The notes under the pieces are model-generated. The model was given only the letters and a program-made list of their open reading frames with translations, did not search any database and was not told the origin of the DNA. Positions 15,807-24,623 of a stretch of 64,000 bases of DNA are shown in pieces. Source of the stretch: Alistipes senegalensis (GTDB lineage Bacteria > Bacillota > Clostridia > Oscillospirales > Ruminococcaceae); contig JAMPEF010000001.1 of assembly GCA_023665275.1 (NCBI GenBank), positions 294,946 to 358,945 of the forward strand. Direction: 5' to 3'. Position numbers and translations under genes: made by a program. Positions within the stretch are counted from its first letter, which is position 1; each line of letters begins with the position of its first letter.

Positions 15807-17299
15807 CAGATACCTAACTTTTCAAGGACATATTTTTTCTGTTCTTCCTTGCTGATTACGTCATTGAATCTTTCCGGTTTGTTTCTGAGGTCGGCAAGTG
15901 CAGACGGTACAGGCATATTTGAAAGTTCAGCAAGTTTGTCTATCATGTCGTATTCATCAATGTCAGATTTACCGTTCTGGACAGCTTCCAGTACAGCGGC
16001 ACTAAATTTATACGGGCTTGCCGTTGAGGCAATAACGGTTTTTGTGGTATCGCCTGTTTCTGCCTTGTAATCGTTATAAACCTTTACCGCAACAGCTGTG
16101 TGTGTATCGCACGTATATGAATACTTTTCATATATTTCATGAATAGTCTGTTTAGTCTGGACGTCGTCACAACAACCTGCTACAAATTCTTCCCTTATTT
16201 TAGCTTTTATATCGTCAGTGACTTCATATCTGCCCTCTGTTGCAAGCTGTCCGAACCATTCTTTAATAAGTCCGTCGTTTCTGTCAGTGAGAAGATACAA
16301 AAGCCTTTCAAGATTGCTTGAAATCAGAATGTCCATTGACGGCGAAACAGTAGCATAAAACTGTCTGTTTCTGTCGTAAACGCCCGTATTTATGAAGTCT
16401 GTAAGGACGTTATTTATATTTGAGGCACATATAAGCTTATTTACCGGTATTCCCATATGTTTAGCATAGTATGCCGCAAGGATATTACCGAAATTTCCGG
16501 TAGGAACGACAATATTTATCTTTTCGCCGGATTCAATTTCGCCGTCCCTGACAAGTTCGGCATATGACGAAACATAATAAACTATCTGCGGAACAAGTCT
16601 GCCCCAGTTTATAGAATTGGCACTTGAGAACATCATACCTTTTTCATCAAGTAAATTTTTTACTTCATTGTCTGTGAAAATAGCCTTTACACCGTTCTGA
16701 CAGTCATCGAAATTTCCCTTTAAGGCACATACACCGACGTTTTCACCCTCCTGAGTCTTCATCTGACGCTTCTGCATAGGACTTACACCGTCCTCCGGAT
16801 AGAACACCATAATAGAAGTTCCCTCAACGTCCTTGAAACCCTCTAATGCAGCCTTTCCGGTATCTCCGGAAGTAGCAACAAGAATAACTATTTTCTTGTC
16901 AAGATTTATTTTCTTTGCAGAAGTTGTGAGGAAATACGGCAGAATCTGTAAAGCCATATCCTTAAATGCACACGTCGGACCATGCCATAATTCAAGCATA
17001 TATGTACCGTCAAAAAGATGTGCTATTTCAGCAATGCTTTCAGTTTCAAAATTTTTTGTACTATAGGCATTGTCTGTGCAGTAATGAATTTCAGCTTCTG
17101 TAAAATCCGTGAGATACTTTGAAAAGATAAAAGCCGCCCTGTCGGCATAACCCATATCGCCGACCGCTTTTATTTCGTCGGGTGTGAGTACGGGAATACT
17201 TTCAGGAACGAATAAACCACCGTCCGCTGAAATTCCCTGTGTTATAGCCTCTGCACTGCTTACTTTCACGGTGCTGTTTCTTGTGCTGTTGTAAAACAT
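15806..17299 (-). CDS. thrC: Threonine synthase
   Basis: A 497-residue fold-type II PLP enzyme that converts O-phosphohomoserine to threonine. The motif GPTCAFKDMALQ holds the PLP-binding Lys, the long N-terminal domain (FTEAEIHY region) is that of the yeast/E. coli-type enzyme, and VPTGNFGN is the phosphate-binding loop of the cofactor. It sits in an operon otherwise devoted to translation, secretion and RNA processing, 11 bases after yraN. No T-box or threonine leader is visible because there is no intergenic space upstream. Confidence 0.95.
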   Translation of the reverse strand: MFYNSTRNSTVKVSSAEAITQGISADGGLFVPESIPVLTPDEIKAVGDMGYADRAAFIFSKYLTDFTEAEIHYCTDNAYSTKNFETESIAEIAHLFDGTYMLELWHGPTCAFKDMALQILPYFLTTSAKKINLDKKIVILVATSGDTGKAALEGFKDVEGTSIMVFYPEDGVSPMQKRQMKTQEGENVGVCALKGNFDDCQNGVKAIFTDNEVKNLLDEKGMMFSSANSINWGRLVPQIVYYVSSYAELVRDGEIESGEKINIVVPTGNFGNILAAYYAKHMGIPVNKLICASNINNVLTDFINTGVYDRNRQFYATVSPSMDILISSNLERLLYLLTDRNDGLIKEWFGQLATEGRYEVTDDIKAKIREEFVAGCCDDVQTKQTIHEIYEKYSYTCDTHTAVAVKVYNDYKAETGDTTKTVIASTASPYKFSAAVLEAVQNGKSDIDEYDMIDKLAELSNMPVPSALADLRNKPERFNDVISKEEQKKYVLEKLGI

Positions 17300-17310
17300 A
17301 TTATCACCTT

Positions 17311-17688
17311 TCAGAAAATGAAATTATAGCCTGTGGTATCATAGGCATTAAAAATATAATCAATGCTGTGAACCCTTCCGCCCTCAATAATGACTTCCGC
17401 AACGTCAAAACGTGGCTGAAGTACTTCGGGATTCTTACAGCAATAATCAGCAGCAGTTTTAATTATAAGACCCTGTTTGCGTCTGTTTACAGCCTCAAAT
17501 CCGGAAACAAGGCTGTCCGGCTTTCTTGACTTAACCTCAACGAATGCTGTGTATTCGTCATTTTCAGCGATTATGTCAATTTCACCGCCTTTTATCCTGT
17601 AATTACGGGCAATGATTCTATAGCCCGTTTTTTCAAGATACGCACATACAGCGTCTTCACCGGCTCTGCCGGTTTCGTGATTTGTCAT
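17311..17688 (-). CDS. yraN: UPF0102 family protein YraN (nuclease-like fold)
   Basis: A 125-residue protein with the family's conserved start (GRAGEDAVCAYLEKTGY), the core GGEIDIIAE and FVEVKSRK. The E-x-D and E-V-K residues match the PD-(D/E)xK nuclease fold, suggesting an endonuclease or Holliday-junction-like role, but the family's function is not settled. It overlaps rnhB by four bases (ATGA), the usual neighbour of this gene. Confidence 0.92.
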   Translation of the reverse strand: MTNHETGRAGEDAVCAYLEKTGYRIIARNYRIKGGEIDIIAENDEYTAFVEVKSRKPDSLVSGFEAVNRRKQGLIIKTAADYCCKNPEVLQPRFDVAEVIIEGGRVHSIDYIFNAYDTTGYNFIF

Positions 17689-18296
17689 TTTTCCAGTTTA
17701 AAGCTCTTCCGATGGACTTCCGAAATGCCGAACTTCTGCAACATTTCATAATGAAGTTTTGTCGGATAGCCGTTATGCTGTTCAAAATGATATTCCGGAT
17801 ATTTTAAAGCTAAATCTTTCATATAGCAGTCACGTGAGACTTTCGCAAGTATCGAGGCAGCAGCTATTGAGGCAGATTTTGCATCGCCCTTGACAACTGA
17901 AAAACATTCACAATCAATATTGGGAGTTCTGTTGCCATCAATAAGTGCGAGGTCAGGTTTTATGCCGAGACCCTCAACAGCTCTTTTCATGGCAAGCATG
18001 GTCGCCTGAAGAATGTTTATTCTGTCTATTTCCTCAACCGTTGCGGTTGCTATACAATAGGCGTCAGCTTTTTCTATTATTTCGTCAAAAAGTTTTTCAC
18101 GACGCATTTCAGATACTTTCTTGCTGTCGTTGAGATAGTCAATAAGAACACTGTCATTAAGTACCACGGCGGCGGCGTATACGTCACCGGCAAGTGGACC
18201 TCTTCCGGCTTCGTCGACGCCACATATAACCGGAAAATCTTTTCTTAAATCTGTATCATATTCAAAAAGTTCCTTATGAAGAATTATTCTTGACAT
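17685..18296 (-). CDS. rnhB: Ribonuclease HII
   Basis: A 203-residue RNase HII, which removes ribonucleotides embedded in DNA and RNA primers. The signature CGVDEAGRGPLAG carries the catalytic D28 and E29; further acidic residues lie in LIDGN and in SIAAASILAKVSRD. The N-terminal 20 residues are a short extension. It starts 14 bases after the small gene upstream and is coupled to yraN. Confidence 0.95.
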   Translation of the reverse strand: MSRIILHKELFEYDTDLRKDFPVICGVDEAGRGPLAGDVYAAAVVLNDSVLIDYLNDSKKVSEMRREKLFDEIIEKADAYCIATATVEEIDRINILQATMLAMKRAVEGLGIKPDLALIDGNRTPNIDCECFSVVKGDAKSASIAAASILAKVSRDCYMKDLALKYPEYHFEQHNGYPTKLHYEMLQKFGISEVHRKSFKLEK

Positions 18297-18310
18297 AATA
18301 AAAACCTCGT

Positions 18311-18634
18311 TTACTTGTCGAATAATCCGGGTATGCTACTTGATATTTCAACAATAGAACCGTTATTCATAAGTTCTTCCCTGTTTTCTTCTATATGCTG
18401 ATTGACCTGTTCAACACTCTCACCTGTAACAACTGCAACATCTTCGCTTGTAAAATAATCATGTTCGTTGAATCGTTCTGCCAGTGCAAGACGTAAGCCC
18501 ACAACAGCGGCTTCTTCACTTTTATACAGCGGAAGACCCATATTATACAGATTTATGCAGTCCGTAATAGTAACGCCGTGTCTGGCATATTTTTCAGCCA
18601 TATTTTCAAGTTTTTTTCTTGTTTCTTTCTTCAT
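18311..18634 (-). CDS. Hypothetical protein (107 aa) in the rplS-rnhB operon
   Basis: No family recognised. The start is set at ATG 18634 because CCGGAGG lies nine bases before it and because this places the gene just after the RbgA stop at 18639; a longer frame upstream overlaps rbgA. The product begins MKKETRKKLENMAEKYARHG, then an all-helical acidic stretch. A possible helix-turn-helix-like segment is SEDVAVVTGESVEQVNQHI, which could mean nucleic-acid contact, but this is a guess. No Cys, no membrane segment. Its position between a ribosome assembly GTPase and RNase HII suggests a housekeeping role. Confidence 0.7.
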   Translation of the reverse strand: MKKETRKKLENMAEKYARHGVTITDCINLYNMGLPLYKSEEAAVVGLRLALAERFNEHDYFTSEDVAVVTGESVEQVNQHIEENREELMNNGSIVEISSSIPGLFDK

Positions 18635-18638
18635 GCCA

Positions 18639-19511
18639 TTAAACCTCCGGAACTTCCAGTGTGATGCGTCCGAGTTTTGCACTCCGGAACTCGTCTATAA
18701 CAGTTATGGCGGCTCTTTCGGTGTTTACCTCTCCGCCAGAAATCATCATACCACGTTTTTTTCCGATTTTTTCAAGTATTTCAAGACCTGTTTCATTTTC
18801 AGAATACTCAATCTTATAGCGTTCTGTAAGCGATTCCGGATAATTTTCTTTCAGAAAAATCAGTAATTTCATTGCAAGAGTTTCAATATCAAGAATATCA
18901 TCACTTACAGCACCGATAAACGCCAGCTTTACAGCTATGGACTGGTCTTCAAACTTAGGCCATAAAACCCCTGGCATATCAAGAAGTTCAGTATTATTGC
19001 CCAGCTTGACCCACTGTTTAACACGGGTTACACCTGGTCTGTCCTCGACTTTCGCACGTTTTGACCCTGCAAGTTTATTTATCAATGAAGACTTTCCCAC
19101 GTTTGGAATACCTACAATCATAAGCCTTACGGGCGCACCTGACATACCATTTTTTTCACGCTTTTCCATAAGTTCTTTAAGAACTTTGCTTTTTACCGTC
19201 GGGACAAATGATTTAAGACCTTTGCCGGATTTACAGTCAACCGCAAGTGCGGTAATATTTTTATTATTAAAATAATTTATCCATTTCTGAGTTGCTTTTT
19301 CGTCGGAGAGGTCACATTTGTTAAGAATTATTATACGTGGCTTGCCTGCCGTGAGCCTGTCCATTTCGGGATTACGACTGCTTAACGGCGCACGAGCGTC
19401 AACTATCTCAACAACTGCATCAACAAGTTTCAGGTTTGACATTATAGCACGTCTTGTTTTAGCCATATGTCCCGGAAACCATTGTATCTGTTTCATGTCG
19501 ATATTATCCAT
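18639..19511 (-). CDS. rbgA: Ribosome biogenesis GTPase RbgA/YlqF
   Basis: A 290-residue circularly permuted GTPase for late 50S subunit assembly. The G motifs occur in the permuted order: G4 NKCD (64-67), G5-like, then G1 GIPNVGKSS and G3 DMPG (LLDMPGVLWP). The N-terminal IQWFPGHMAKT is the family signature. ATG 19511 is preferred over an ATG two codons earlier because GGGAGGT leaves seven bases of spacing only for the former. It is next to lepB and rnhB, as in many Firmicutes. Confidence 0.94.
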   Translation of the reverse strand: MDNIDMKQIQWFPGHMAKTRRAIMSNLKLVDAVVEIVDARAPLSSRNPEMDRLTAGKPRIIILNKCDLSDEKATQKWINYFNNKNITALAVDCKSGKGLKSFVPTVKSKVLKELMEKREKNGMSGAPVRLMIVGIPNVGKSSLINKLAGSKRAKVEDRPGVTRVKQWVKLGNNTELLDMPGVLWPKFEDQSIAVKLAFIGAVSDDILDIETLAMKLLIFLKENYPESLTERYKIEYSENETGLEILEKIGKKRGMMISGGEVNTERAAITVIDEFRSAKLGRITLEVPEV

Positions 19512-19525
19512 GTGCATACCTCCCT

Positions 19526-20128
19526 TTATTCAACAAAACCGAAACTTTCCCACGGTGAAAAACGGAGAAGAACTTTTCCGGTTATATTCTCAACGGCTAC
19601 AAAACCTATCTCAGCGGAACGGCTGTCCTTGGAAATCTGTCTGTTATCACCCATAACGAAAACATATCCTTCAGGAACTTCAACGGGATATTTCCCCGTA
19701 AATGCCCCCTCGTCCATATGCGTGAGACCCGTTATATAATTTTCGTCAATCATGACGCCGTCAACAAAAACAGCACCACGGTCAAAATCTATGTCTATGG
19801 TCTGTCCACCGACGGCTATAACTCTTTTTACAAGCGATTTCCGGAGACCTTTTTTTATTTCGGGCTGACGGTCATCATCAAGTGTGACAGCATCGGCGGC
19901 ATATATAATGACAATATCCCCCTGCTCAAGTGAGTGGCAACCGGCTGTTGTGATAAGTTTATCTCCGGACATCAGGGTATTTTTCATTGAATCACCCTTT
20001 ACGGTTGCAACATGAAATACATACGTAAAAGCAAGAGTTGCCACAAAAAACGAGATTATCAGCATTTCAAGCAGCCAGAGAATTTCATTGAAAATCAGCC
20101 GGAATATTTTTTCAGAACGGTTATTCAT
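19526..20128 (-). CDS. lepB: Signal peptidase I (second of a tandem pair)
   Basis: A 200-residue membrane peptidase that cleaves signal peptides outside the membrane. One N-terminal membrane segment (about 18-40) is followed by catalytic Ser47 in KGDSMKNTL and Lys101 in SLVKRVIAVGG, and box E MGDNRQISKDSR. ATG 20128 overlaps the stop of the upstream lepB (AATGAATAA) and is chosen over an upstream GTG that has no Shine-Dalgarno sequence; expression is probably by translational coupling. Confidence 0.92.
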   Translation of the reverse strand: MNNRSEKIFRLIFNEILWLLEMLIISFFVATLAFTYVFHVATVKGDSMKNTLMSGDKLITTAGCHSLEQGDIVIIYAADAVTLDDDRQPEIKKGLRKSLVKRVIAVGGQTIDIDFDRGAVFVDGVMIDENYITGLTHMDEGAFTGKYPVEVPEGYVFVMGDNRQISKDSRSAEIGFVAVENITGKVLLRFSPWESFGFVE

Positions 20129-20786
20129 TACTGTGCTTGTATGAATCGCCAAGGTATTTGAACTCACTTACAGGAGCGTAACGCACCATAGCTTTACCAT
20201 AAATCTGGCTTTTCTTGATAAGTCCGATATCGGCATTACGACTGTCAGAAGAACCATTTCTATTATCGCCCATACAGAAATAATATCCCTCCGGAATTGT
20301 TATCGGGTAATTAAATACTCCGCCGCTGTTCGTGAGTTCCTTTATGTATGGTTCGTCAAGTACCTTGCCATCAACGATAACTTCTTTTGTATCTGAATTT
20401 ACCTCAACGGTCTGACCACCGGTAGCGATTACACGCTTTATTATACATTCCTTAAGACCTGAGCCGTCAATATTTCTTTCAATTATTTTGTTGTCGCCGT
20501 CAAGAAGATATGACATATCATTATTTATAACGACTATATCGCCGTATGAAAGACTACCATATATAGTAGTCATAAAGATTCTGTCACCGTCCTGAAGAGT
20601 ATTTGTCATTGAAGTACCGACTACATTTACAGGGTGCAGAATATATGTGAAAATCATTATAATAACGAAAACCGTTATAAAAGTACTTTCGGCAATTTCA
20701 ATGAAATCAGCAAGGAAATTTTTATCAGAATTTTTTTCCTGATTACTGCTTTCGGATTCTGTATTTTCCACAATATTTTCTTCCAT
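20121..20786 (-). CDS. lepB: Signal peptidase I (first of a tandem pair)
   Basis: A 221-residue type I signal peptidase with an acidic cytoplasmic N terminus rich in Glu/Ser/Asn (about 1-25), one membrane segment (about 30-50), catalytic Ser59 in GTSMTNTL and Lys117 in CIIKRVIATGG, and MGDNRNGSSDSR. It differs clearly from its neighbour (acidic versus basic N terminus), so the pair is an old duplication, perhaps with different substrate preferences. It lies 103 bases after rplS, with a terminator-like hairpin between. Confidence 0.93.
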   Translation of the reverse strand: MEENIVENTESESSNQEKNSDKNFLADFIEIAESTFITVFVIIMIFTYILHPVNVVGTSMTNTLQDGDRIFMTTIYGSLSYGDIVVINNDMSYLLDGDNKIIERNIDGSGLKECIIKRVIATGGQTVEVNSDTKEVIVDGKVLDEPYIKELTNSGGVFNYPITIPEGYYFCMGDNRNGSSDSRNADIGLIKKSQIYGKAMVRYAPVSEFKYLGDSYKHSNE

Positions 20787-20811
20787 AGTGACACCTCTAA
20801 CATAATATTAG

Positions 20812-20836
20812 CAAAAAAGGGACTTGCAGTCCCTTA
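20812..20836 (-). terminator. Terminator or attenuator between rplS and lepB
   Basis: On the minus strand an 8-bp stem (AAGGGACT / AGTCCCTT) with a tight 3-base loop runs into six T. It may partially end rplS transcripts so that downstream genes are made at a lower level. A second inverted repeat, CAGGCAG / CTGCCTG, lies at 20852-20871, closer to rplS. Confidence 0.65.
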
Positions 20837-20889
20837 CGGATTCAGACGGGACAGGCAGAATGAACTGCCTGAACCCAGTCATCAGCCTC

Positions 20890-21234
20890 TTAGCGAATCT
20901 GTTCCTTAACCTTAGCAGCTTTGCCGACTCTGTCTCTGAGGTAGTAGAGCTTAGCACGGCGAACCTTACCGTATCTTACAACCTCAACCTTGTCAACAGC
21001 GGGTGAATGAACAGGGAAAACCCTTTCAATACCGCAACCGTGTGAAACACGTCTTACGGTGAAAGTTTCACTGATACCGCCGTGCTTCTTAGCGATAACA
21101 GTTCCTTCGAAAACCTGAATACGACTTTTTTCGCCTTCCTTAATCTGTACGTGAACCTTAACGGTATCACCTACATTGAACTCAGGCACGTTTTCTTTCA
21201 TGCTTGACTGACTGATTAACTTGAGTGCATCCAT
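20890..21234 (-). CDS. rplS: 50S ribosomal protein L19
   Basis: A 114-residue L19, located at the interface of the ribosomal subunits. The family pattern is clear: [29 protein letters not shown], then [14 protein letters not shown] and [11 protein letters not shown] strong Shine-Dalgarno (AGGAGGAATAAAAA ATG) precedes it. It heads an operon with lepB, rbgA and rnhB. The 5' leader is about 130 bases and has a folded candidate autoregulatory element. Confidence 0.97.
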   Translation of the reverse strand: MDALKLISQSSMKENVPEFNVGDTVKVHVQIKEGEKSRIQVFEGTVIAKKHGGISETFTVRRVSHGCGIERVFPVHSPAVDKVEVVRYGKVRRAKLYYLRDRVGKAAKVKEQIR

Positions 21235-21285
21235 TTTTTATTCCTCCTAAAATTTCCGGACATTCTTGTATATAAACAGCGGACT

Positions 21286-21323
21286 GCCCGATTTAATGTC
21301 TTTCGGCATTAACCCTCATCGGC
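21286..21323 (-). ncRNA. Candidate ribosomal protein L19 leader element
   Basis: Within the rplS leader two stems nest around a GCCGAAAG-type loop: TTAATG/CATTAA inside CCGAT/ATCGG. Such leaders bind L19 and control its own synthesis in Firmicutes. The position (about 50-90 bases before the start) fits; the exact match to the described family was not tested. Confidence 0.45.
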
Positions 21324-21367
21324 GCAATTTGAGACGAAAAACGCCAACGGATTTCAAATGCCTTTAT

Positions 21368-21396
21368 ATCATATCATACTTTTCAGAAAAATGCAA
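21368..21396 (-). promoter_or_regulatory. Promoter of the rplS operon
   Basis: On the minus strand TTGCAT, a 17-base spacer, and TATGAT (rc of 21368-21373). Confidence 0.65.
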
Positions 21397-21514
21397 GTGT
21401 TTTTTACAAAAAAATTTGAATATTTTTTCAGAAAATTTCTTTATATCCGATTTTAACAATTTACCGATATGATAAAATAATATTCTTGTCATTTATGATA
21501 AATAATTAAAATAA

Positions 21515-22108
21515 TTATTTTTTATCATGCTTGATTCTTTCACGCTCTGTTTTTTCTCGTTCTTTAATTTCAGTTTGTTGGGTTTTATTATAATTAGGGT
21601 CTCTCAGTGTTTTTTCATGTTCTCTCTTCGTCTCCTCAGTTTCCTTAACTGTTGTTACAGTAAAAAGTCCTATAAATAACACACCTAAAATTTGAGTAGC
21701 CGTCTGTGCAGCAAGTTCACATCGCACTTTAAATAGCCCTAGTTCTGCCTTTCGCTCTTTTTCTTCAAATAGTAGAAACAATTCTACTCTTTTTGAAAGA
21801 GGAACATCTTCATTAAGCATAATAAACTCAGCTATCCTATCGTAACGATGATTTTTTAACTGCATTGACAGCTGTACAGTTTCATTTAAAATCTGAAAAA
21901 ATTTCACAGATATATCACCAAACTCTTGACATACTGCTATAGTCGCTTTAGTTATCAATTCCTGTTTTTGATAACCATATTTAATAATGTTTGCTCCAAT
22001 AACATTAATTAATTTTTCTACACCTTCTTTCGGCATATTTGCAGGAACAAGATATTTAACGACTTTCGGAACAAGTTTTTTAGCCACTTTTTTATCTGTT
22101 ATTTTCAT
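21515..22108 (-). CDS. Hypothetical protein (197 aa) with charged C-terminal tail
   Basis: No family recognised. The N terminus is basic (KKVAKKLVPKVVKYLVP), the centre is helical, one hydrophobic segment (about 141-154, ILGVLFIGLFTVTT) could span or dip into the membrane, and the last 45 residues are a highly charged run of Glu, Lys and Arg that could form a helix or coiled coil. An AAAGGAG Shine-Dalgarno precedes the ATG. The gene is more AT-rich than its neighbours and separates two well-conserved housekeeping clusters, so it may be a lineage-specific insertion. The tail in a cell of this kind would be cytoplasmic if the N terminus is too. Confidence 0.6.
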   Translation of the reverse strand: MKITDKKVAKKLVPKVVKYLVPANMPKEGVEKLINVIGANIIKYGYQKQELITKATIAVCQEFGDISVKFFQILNETVQLSMQLKNHRYDRIAEFIMLNEDVPLSKRVELFLLFEEKERKAELGLFKVRCELAAQTATQILGVLFIGLFTVTTVKETEETKREHEKTLRDPNYNKTQQTEIKEREKTERERIKHDKK

Positions 22109-22135
22109 ACAATAACACTCCTTTCTGTTTTAAGT

Positions 22136-22789
22136 TCATGAAAAAGTTTCATTGTTTCCGCATAAAATTCCGGTACGTCTTATATCACAGACTTCAAAGG
22201 GTATTTCCGTAAAATTCTTCAGTGCCGTGAAAAATAAAGCCGGATTATAATTTATCTGCGTACCTGCCGGAAGTCTCATAGACATATTATACACACCTGC
22301 TCCGGTGACACCCGAAACAACTTCAATAAACGGCTTTATATTAACGGACTGCATACCCTTTTTAGTTTTCTTTTCAACTGAAATTTCTTCACTGTTCAGA
22401 AGTCTTTCGATATCGGCAACAAGTCCGGTTATATTTTCAGATTTCAGTGAAAAGCTGTATTCTGCTTTCGTGATAGCCGTAATTTTGAATTTTAGTTCTG
22501 AAACAGAAATAATCTTCATACCATAGGGCATAACAGCATTGAGACGGTCACGGACTTCATCAAATGGGATTTCTTCATTAAGATTAAAATCAAGTATTTC
22601 ACATGAACTTTCATAGCCCAGCGATAACGCAAGCGCAAACGAAAAATATGGGTGCGAATGAAAACCCTCCGTATACCAGATAGGAAGTCCGGAACGTCTG
22701 AAAGTCCGGAGCATACAGCGGTTTAAATCAAGGTGAGATATATATTTTGCACGGTCTTTCTTTTCAAAAACTGCACGTAACTTAATCAA
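22136..22789 (-). CDS. DUF2344 / radical SAM-linked protein (TIGR03936)
   Basis: A 217-residue protein with the family start (RAVFEKKDRAKYISHLDLNRCMLR) and the segment WYTEGFHSHPYFSFALALSLGYES. It is found next to, or fused with, the large B12-binding radical SAM protein; here it overlaps that gene by eight bases, supporting a two-subunit machine or tightly linked roles. In many Firmicutes this pair lies beside the ribosomal protein L21/L27 genes, suggesting tRNA or ribosome modification, but that is inferred from genomic context only. Confidence 0.88.
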   Translation of the reverse strand: MIKLRAVFEKKDRAKYISHLDLNRCMLRTFRRSGLPIWYTEGFHSHPYFSFALALSLGYESSCEILDFNLNEEIPFDEVRDRLNAVMPYGMKIISVSELKFKITAITKAEYSFSLKSENITGLVADIERLLNSEEISVEKKTKKGMQSVNIKPFIEVVSGVTGAGVYNMSMRLPAGTQINYNPALFFTALKNFTEIPFEVCDIRRTGILCGNNETFS

Positions 22790-24623
22790 AACATTTACCC
22801 CCTATTTCCTTATTAACGCCACAGCCGGAACATTTCAGACGGCAATGCGGTGTAGTTGTAAATTCGTGAGCTTTTCTGTTTTCACGGATAAAAAATTCTT
22901 TTGATACGTAATAATCAAGATGTCCCCACGCTAAAATTTCATCATACGGGATTTTTCTGTTCGCATAGAATGACATATCAACATTACATTCGTCGAAAGC
23001 CTCAACCCACTTTTCAAACCGGAAATACTCACCCCAGCTGTCGAATTTACAACCTTTTTTCCACGCACTATATATGACATCACATAAGCGGCGGTCACCT
23101 TTTGCAAGGACAGCCTCTAAAATACTTACGTTTGCATCATGATAGCTTACTTTAACACGCTTTCTGTTAACGGAGTCAAGCAAGAGTTTCTGTTTATGTT
23201 CAATCATTTCACGGGTATCCTGTGCCTCAAACTGAAACGGTGTGAACGGTTTCGGAACGAAAGTAGCACAGCTTATTGAAATCTGTACGCCACGCCCCTT
23301 AGGCTTATTCGGTAGACTATAGAATAAATCAATAATACGCTGTGAAAGTTCCGCAATGCCTGTAATATCCTCGTCCGTTTCGGTAGGAAGTCCCATCATA
23401 AAATATAACTTAACCGACGAATAACCGCCCTCAAAAGCTATCCGGCAAGTATTCATGATTTCTTCTTCACTTACGTTCTTGTTGATAGCATCACGGAGAC
23501 GTTGTGTAGCTGCTTCCGGTGCAAAAGTAAGCCCTGATTTACGGACTTTTTTTATTTTTTCTAAAAGTTCTTCTGAAAAGTTATCCACACGGAGCGACGG
23601 CAACGAAAGAGTTATTTTTTCGTCGGCGGTGTACTCTATAAGTTCCGACAGTATCGGTGATATTTCGGAGTGGTCGCTTGTACTCAATGATGCAAGTGAT
23701 ACCTCATCATAACCGGTATTTTCGCATAAACATTTAGTCTGTTTCACTATAGTACCGGATTTTTTTTCACGGAAAGGTCTGTAGATAAAGCCTGCCTGAC
23801 AGAAACGGCACCCCCTCAGACAGCCCCTTAAAACCTCCACGGAAACACGGTCGTGAACTATTTCCGTAAACGGTACAACAAAATTATCCGGATAATATAC
23901 CTTGTCAAAATCCTTGATTATACGCTTTCTGACTATTTCCGGTGCGCCGTCCGTCACCGAAACTTTTTCTATAGTGCCATCTGGCTTATAGCTGAATTTA
24001 TAAAATTCCGGAACATATATCCCCTCAATCTTGCACGCCTCACGCAAAAAATCTTTTCTTGACGCACCTTGTTTTTTCATTTTATGGTATAAATCCATAA
24101 GTTCAAGGTTTATTTCTTCGCCCTCACCTAAAATGAATAAGTCAAAAAAATCTGCAAGCGGTTCAGGATTACAGACACAAGGTCCACCGGCAACTACTAT
24201 CTGTGTGAGTTCTTCTGTACGGTCACGGGCAAATATGGGTATTCCGGCAAGGTCAAGCATATTAAGAACGTTTGTATATGATAATTCATACTGCATTGTA
24301 AAGCCTATGAAATCAAAATCTTTTATCGGGTCAAGACTTTCAAGGGCATACAGCGGAATATCATTCTCACGCATGATTGTTTCAAAATCTTCCGACGGTG
24401 CGAAACATCTTTCGCACCAGTAATTTTCACGTTCATTTGTGAGTGAATAAAGTATCTTCATGCCAAGATGTGACATTCCTATATCATATGTATCCGGAAA
24501 ACAGAACGCAAACCGAACATCTATTTTTGATTTATCCTTTATTATACTGCCGACTTCTCCGCCTATATATCGTGACGGTTTCTGTACGTCAAGTAAATAT
24601 TTTTCAATTTTTCCCCTTAACAT
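22782..24623 (-). CDS. B12-binding-domain radical SAM protein (TIGR03960)
   Basis: A 613-residue radical SAM enzyme. The N-terminal part resembles a cobalamin-binding fold (VRFAFCFPDTYDIGMSHLG), followed by the radical SAM cluster CLRGCRFCQAG (C-x3-C-x2-C) at about residues 268-278 and a TIM-barrel (TFAPEAATQRLR and PTETDEDI motifs). The C terminus has a Cys-rich end (PHCRLKCSGCGVN). The reaction is not established; the partner DUF2344 protein is encoded immediately downstream with overlapping ends. The start overlaps the DUF4291 gene by 20 bases. Confidence 0.9.
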   Translation of the reverse strand: MLRGKIEKYLLDVQKPSRYIGGEVGSIIKDKSKIDVRFAFCFPDTYDIGMSHLGMKILYSLTNERENYWCERCFAPSEDFETIMRENDIPLYALESLDPIKDFDFIGFTMQYELSYTNVLNMLDLAGIPIFARDRTEELTQIVVAGGPCVCNPEPLADFFDLFILGEGEEINLELMDLYHKMKKQGASRKDFLREACKIEGIYVPEFYKFSYKPDGTIEKVSVTDGAPEIVRKRIIKDFDKVYYPDNFVVPFTEIVHDRVSVEVLRGCLRGCRFCQAGFIYRPFREKKSGTIVKQTKCLCENTGYDEVSLASLSTSDHSEISPILSELIEYTADEKITLSLPSLRVDNFSEELLEKIKKVRKSGLTFAPEAATQRLRDAINKNVSEEEIMNTCRIAFEGGYSSVKLYFMMGLPTETDEDITGIAELSQRIIDLFYSLPNKPKGRGVQISISCATFVPKPFTPFQFEAQDTREMIEHKQKLLLDSVNRKRVKVSYHDANVSILEAVLAKGDRRLCDVIYSAWKKGCKFDSWGEYFRFEKWVEAFDECNVDMSFYANRKIPYDEILAWGHLDYYVSKEFFIRENRKAHEFTTTPHCRLKCSGCGVNKEIGGKCFD

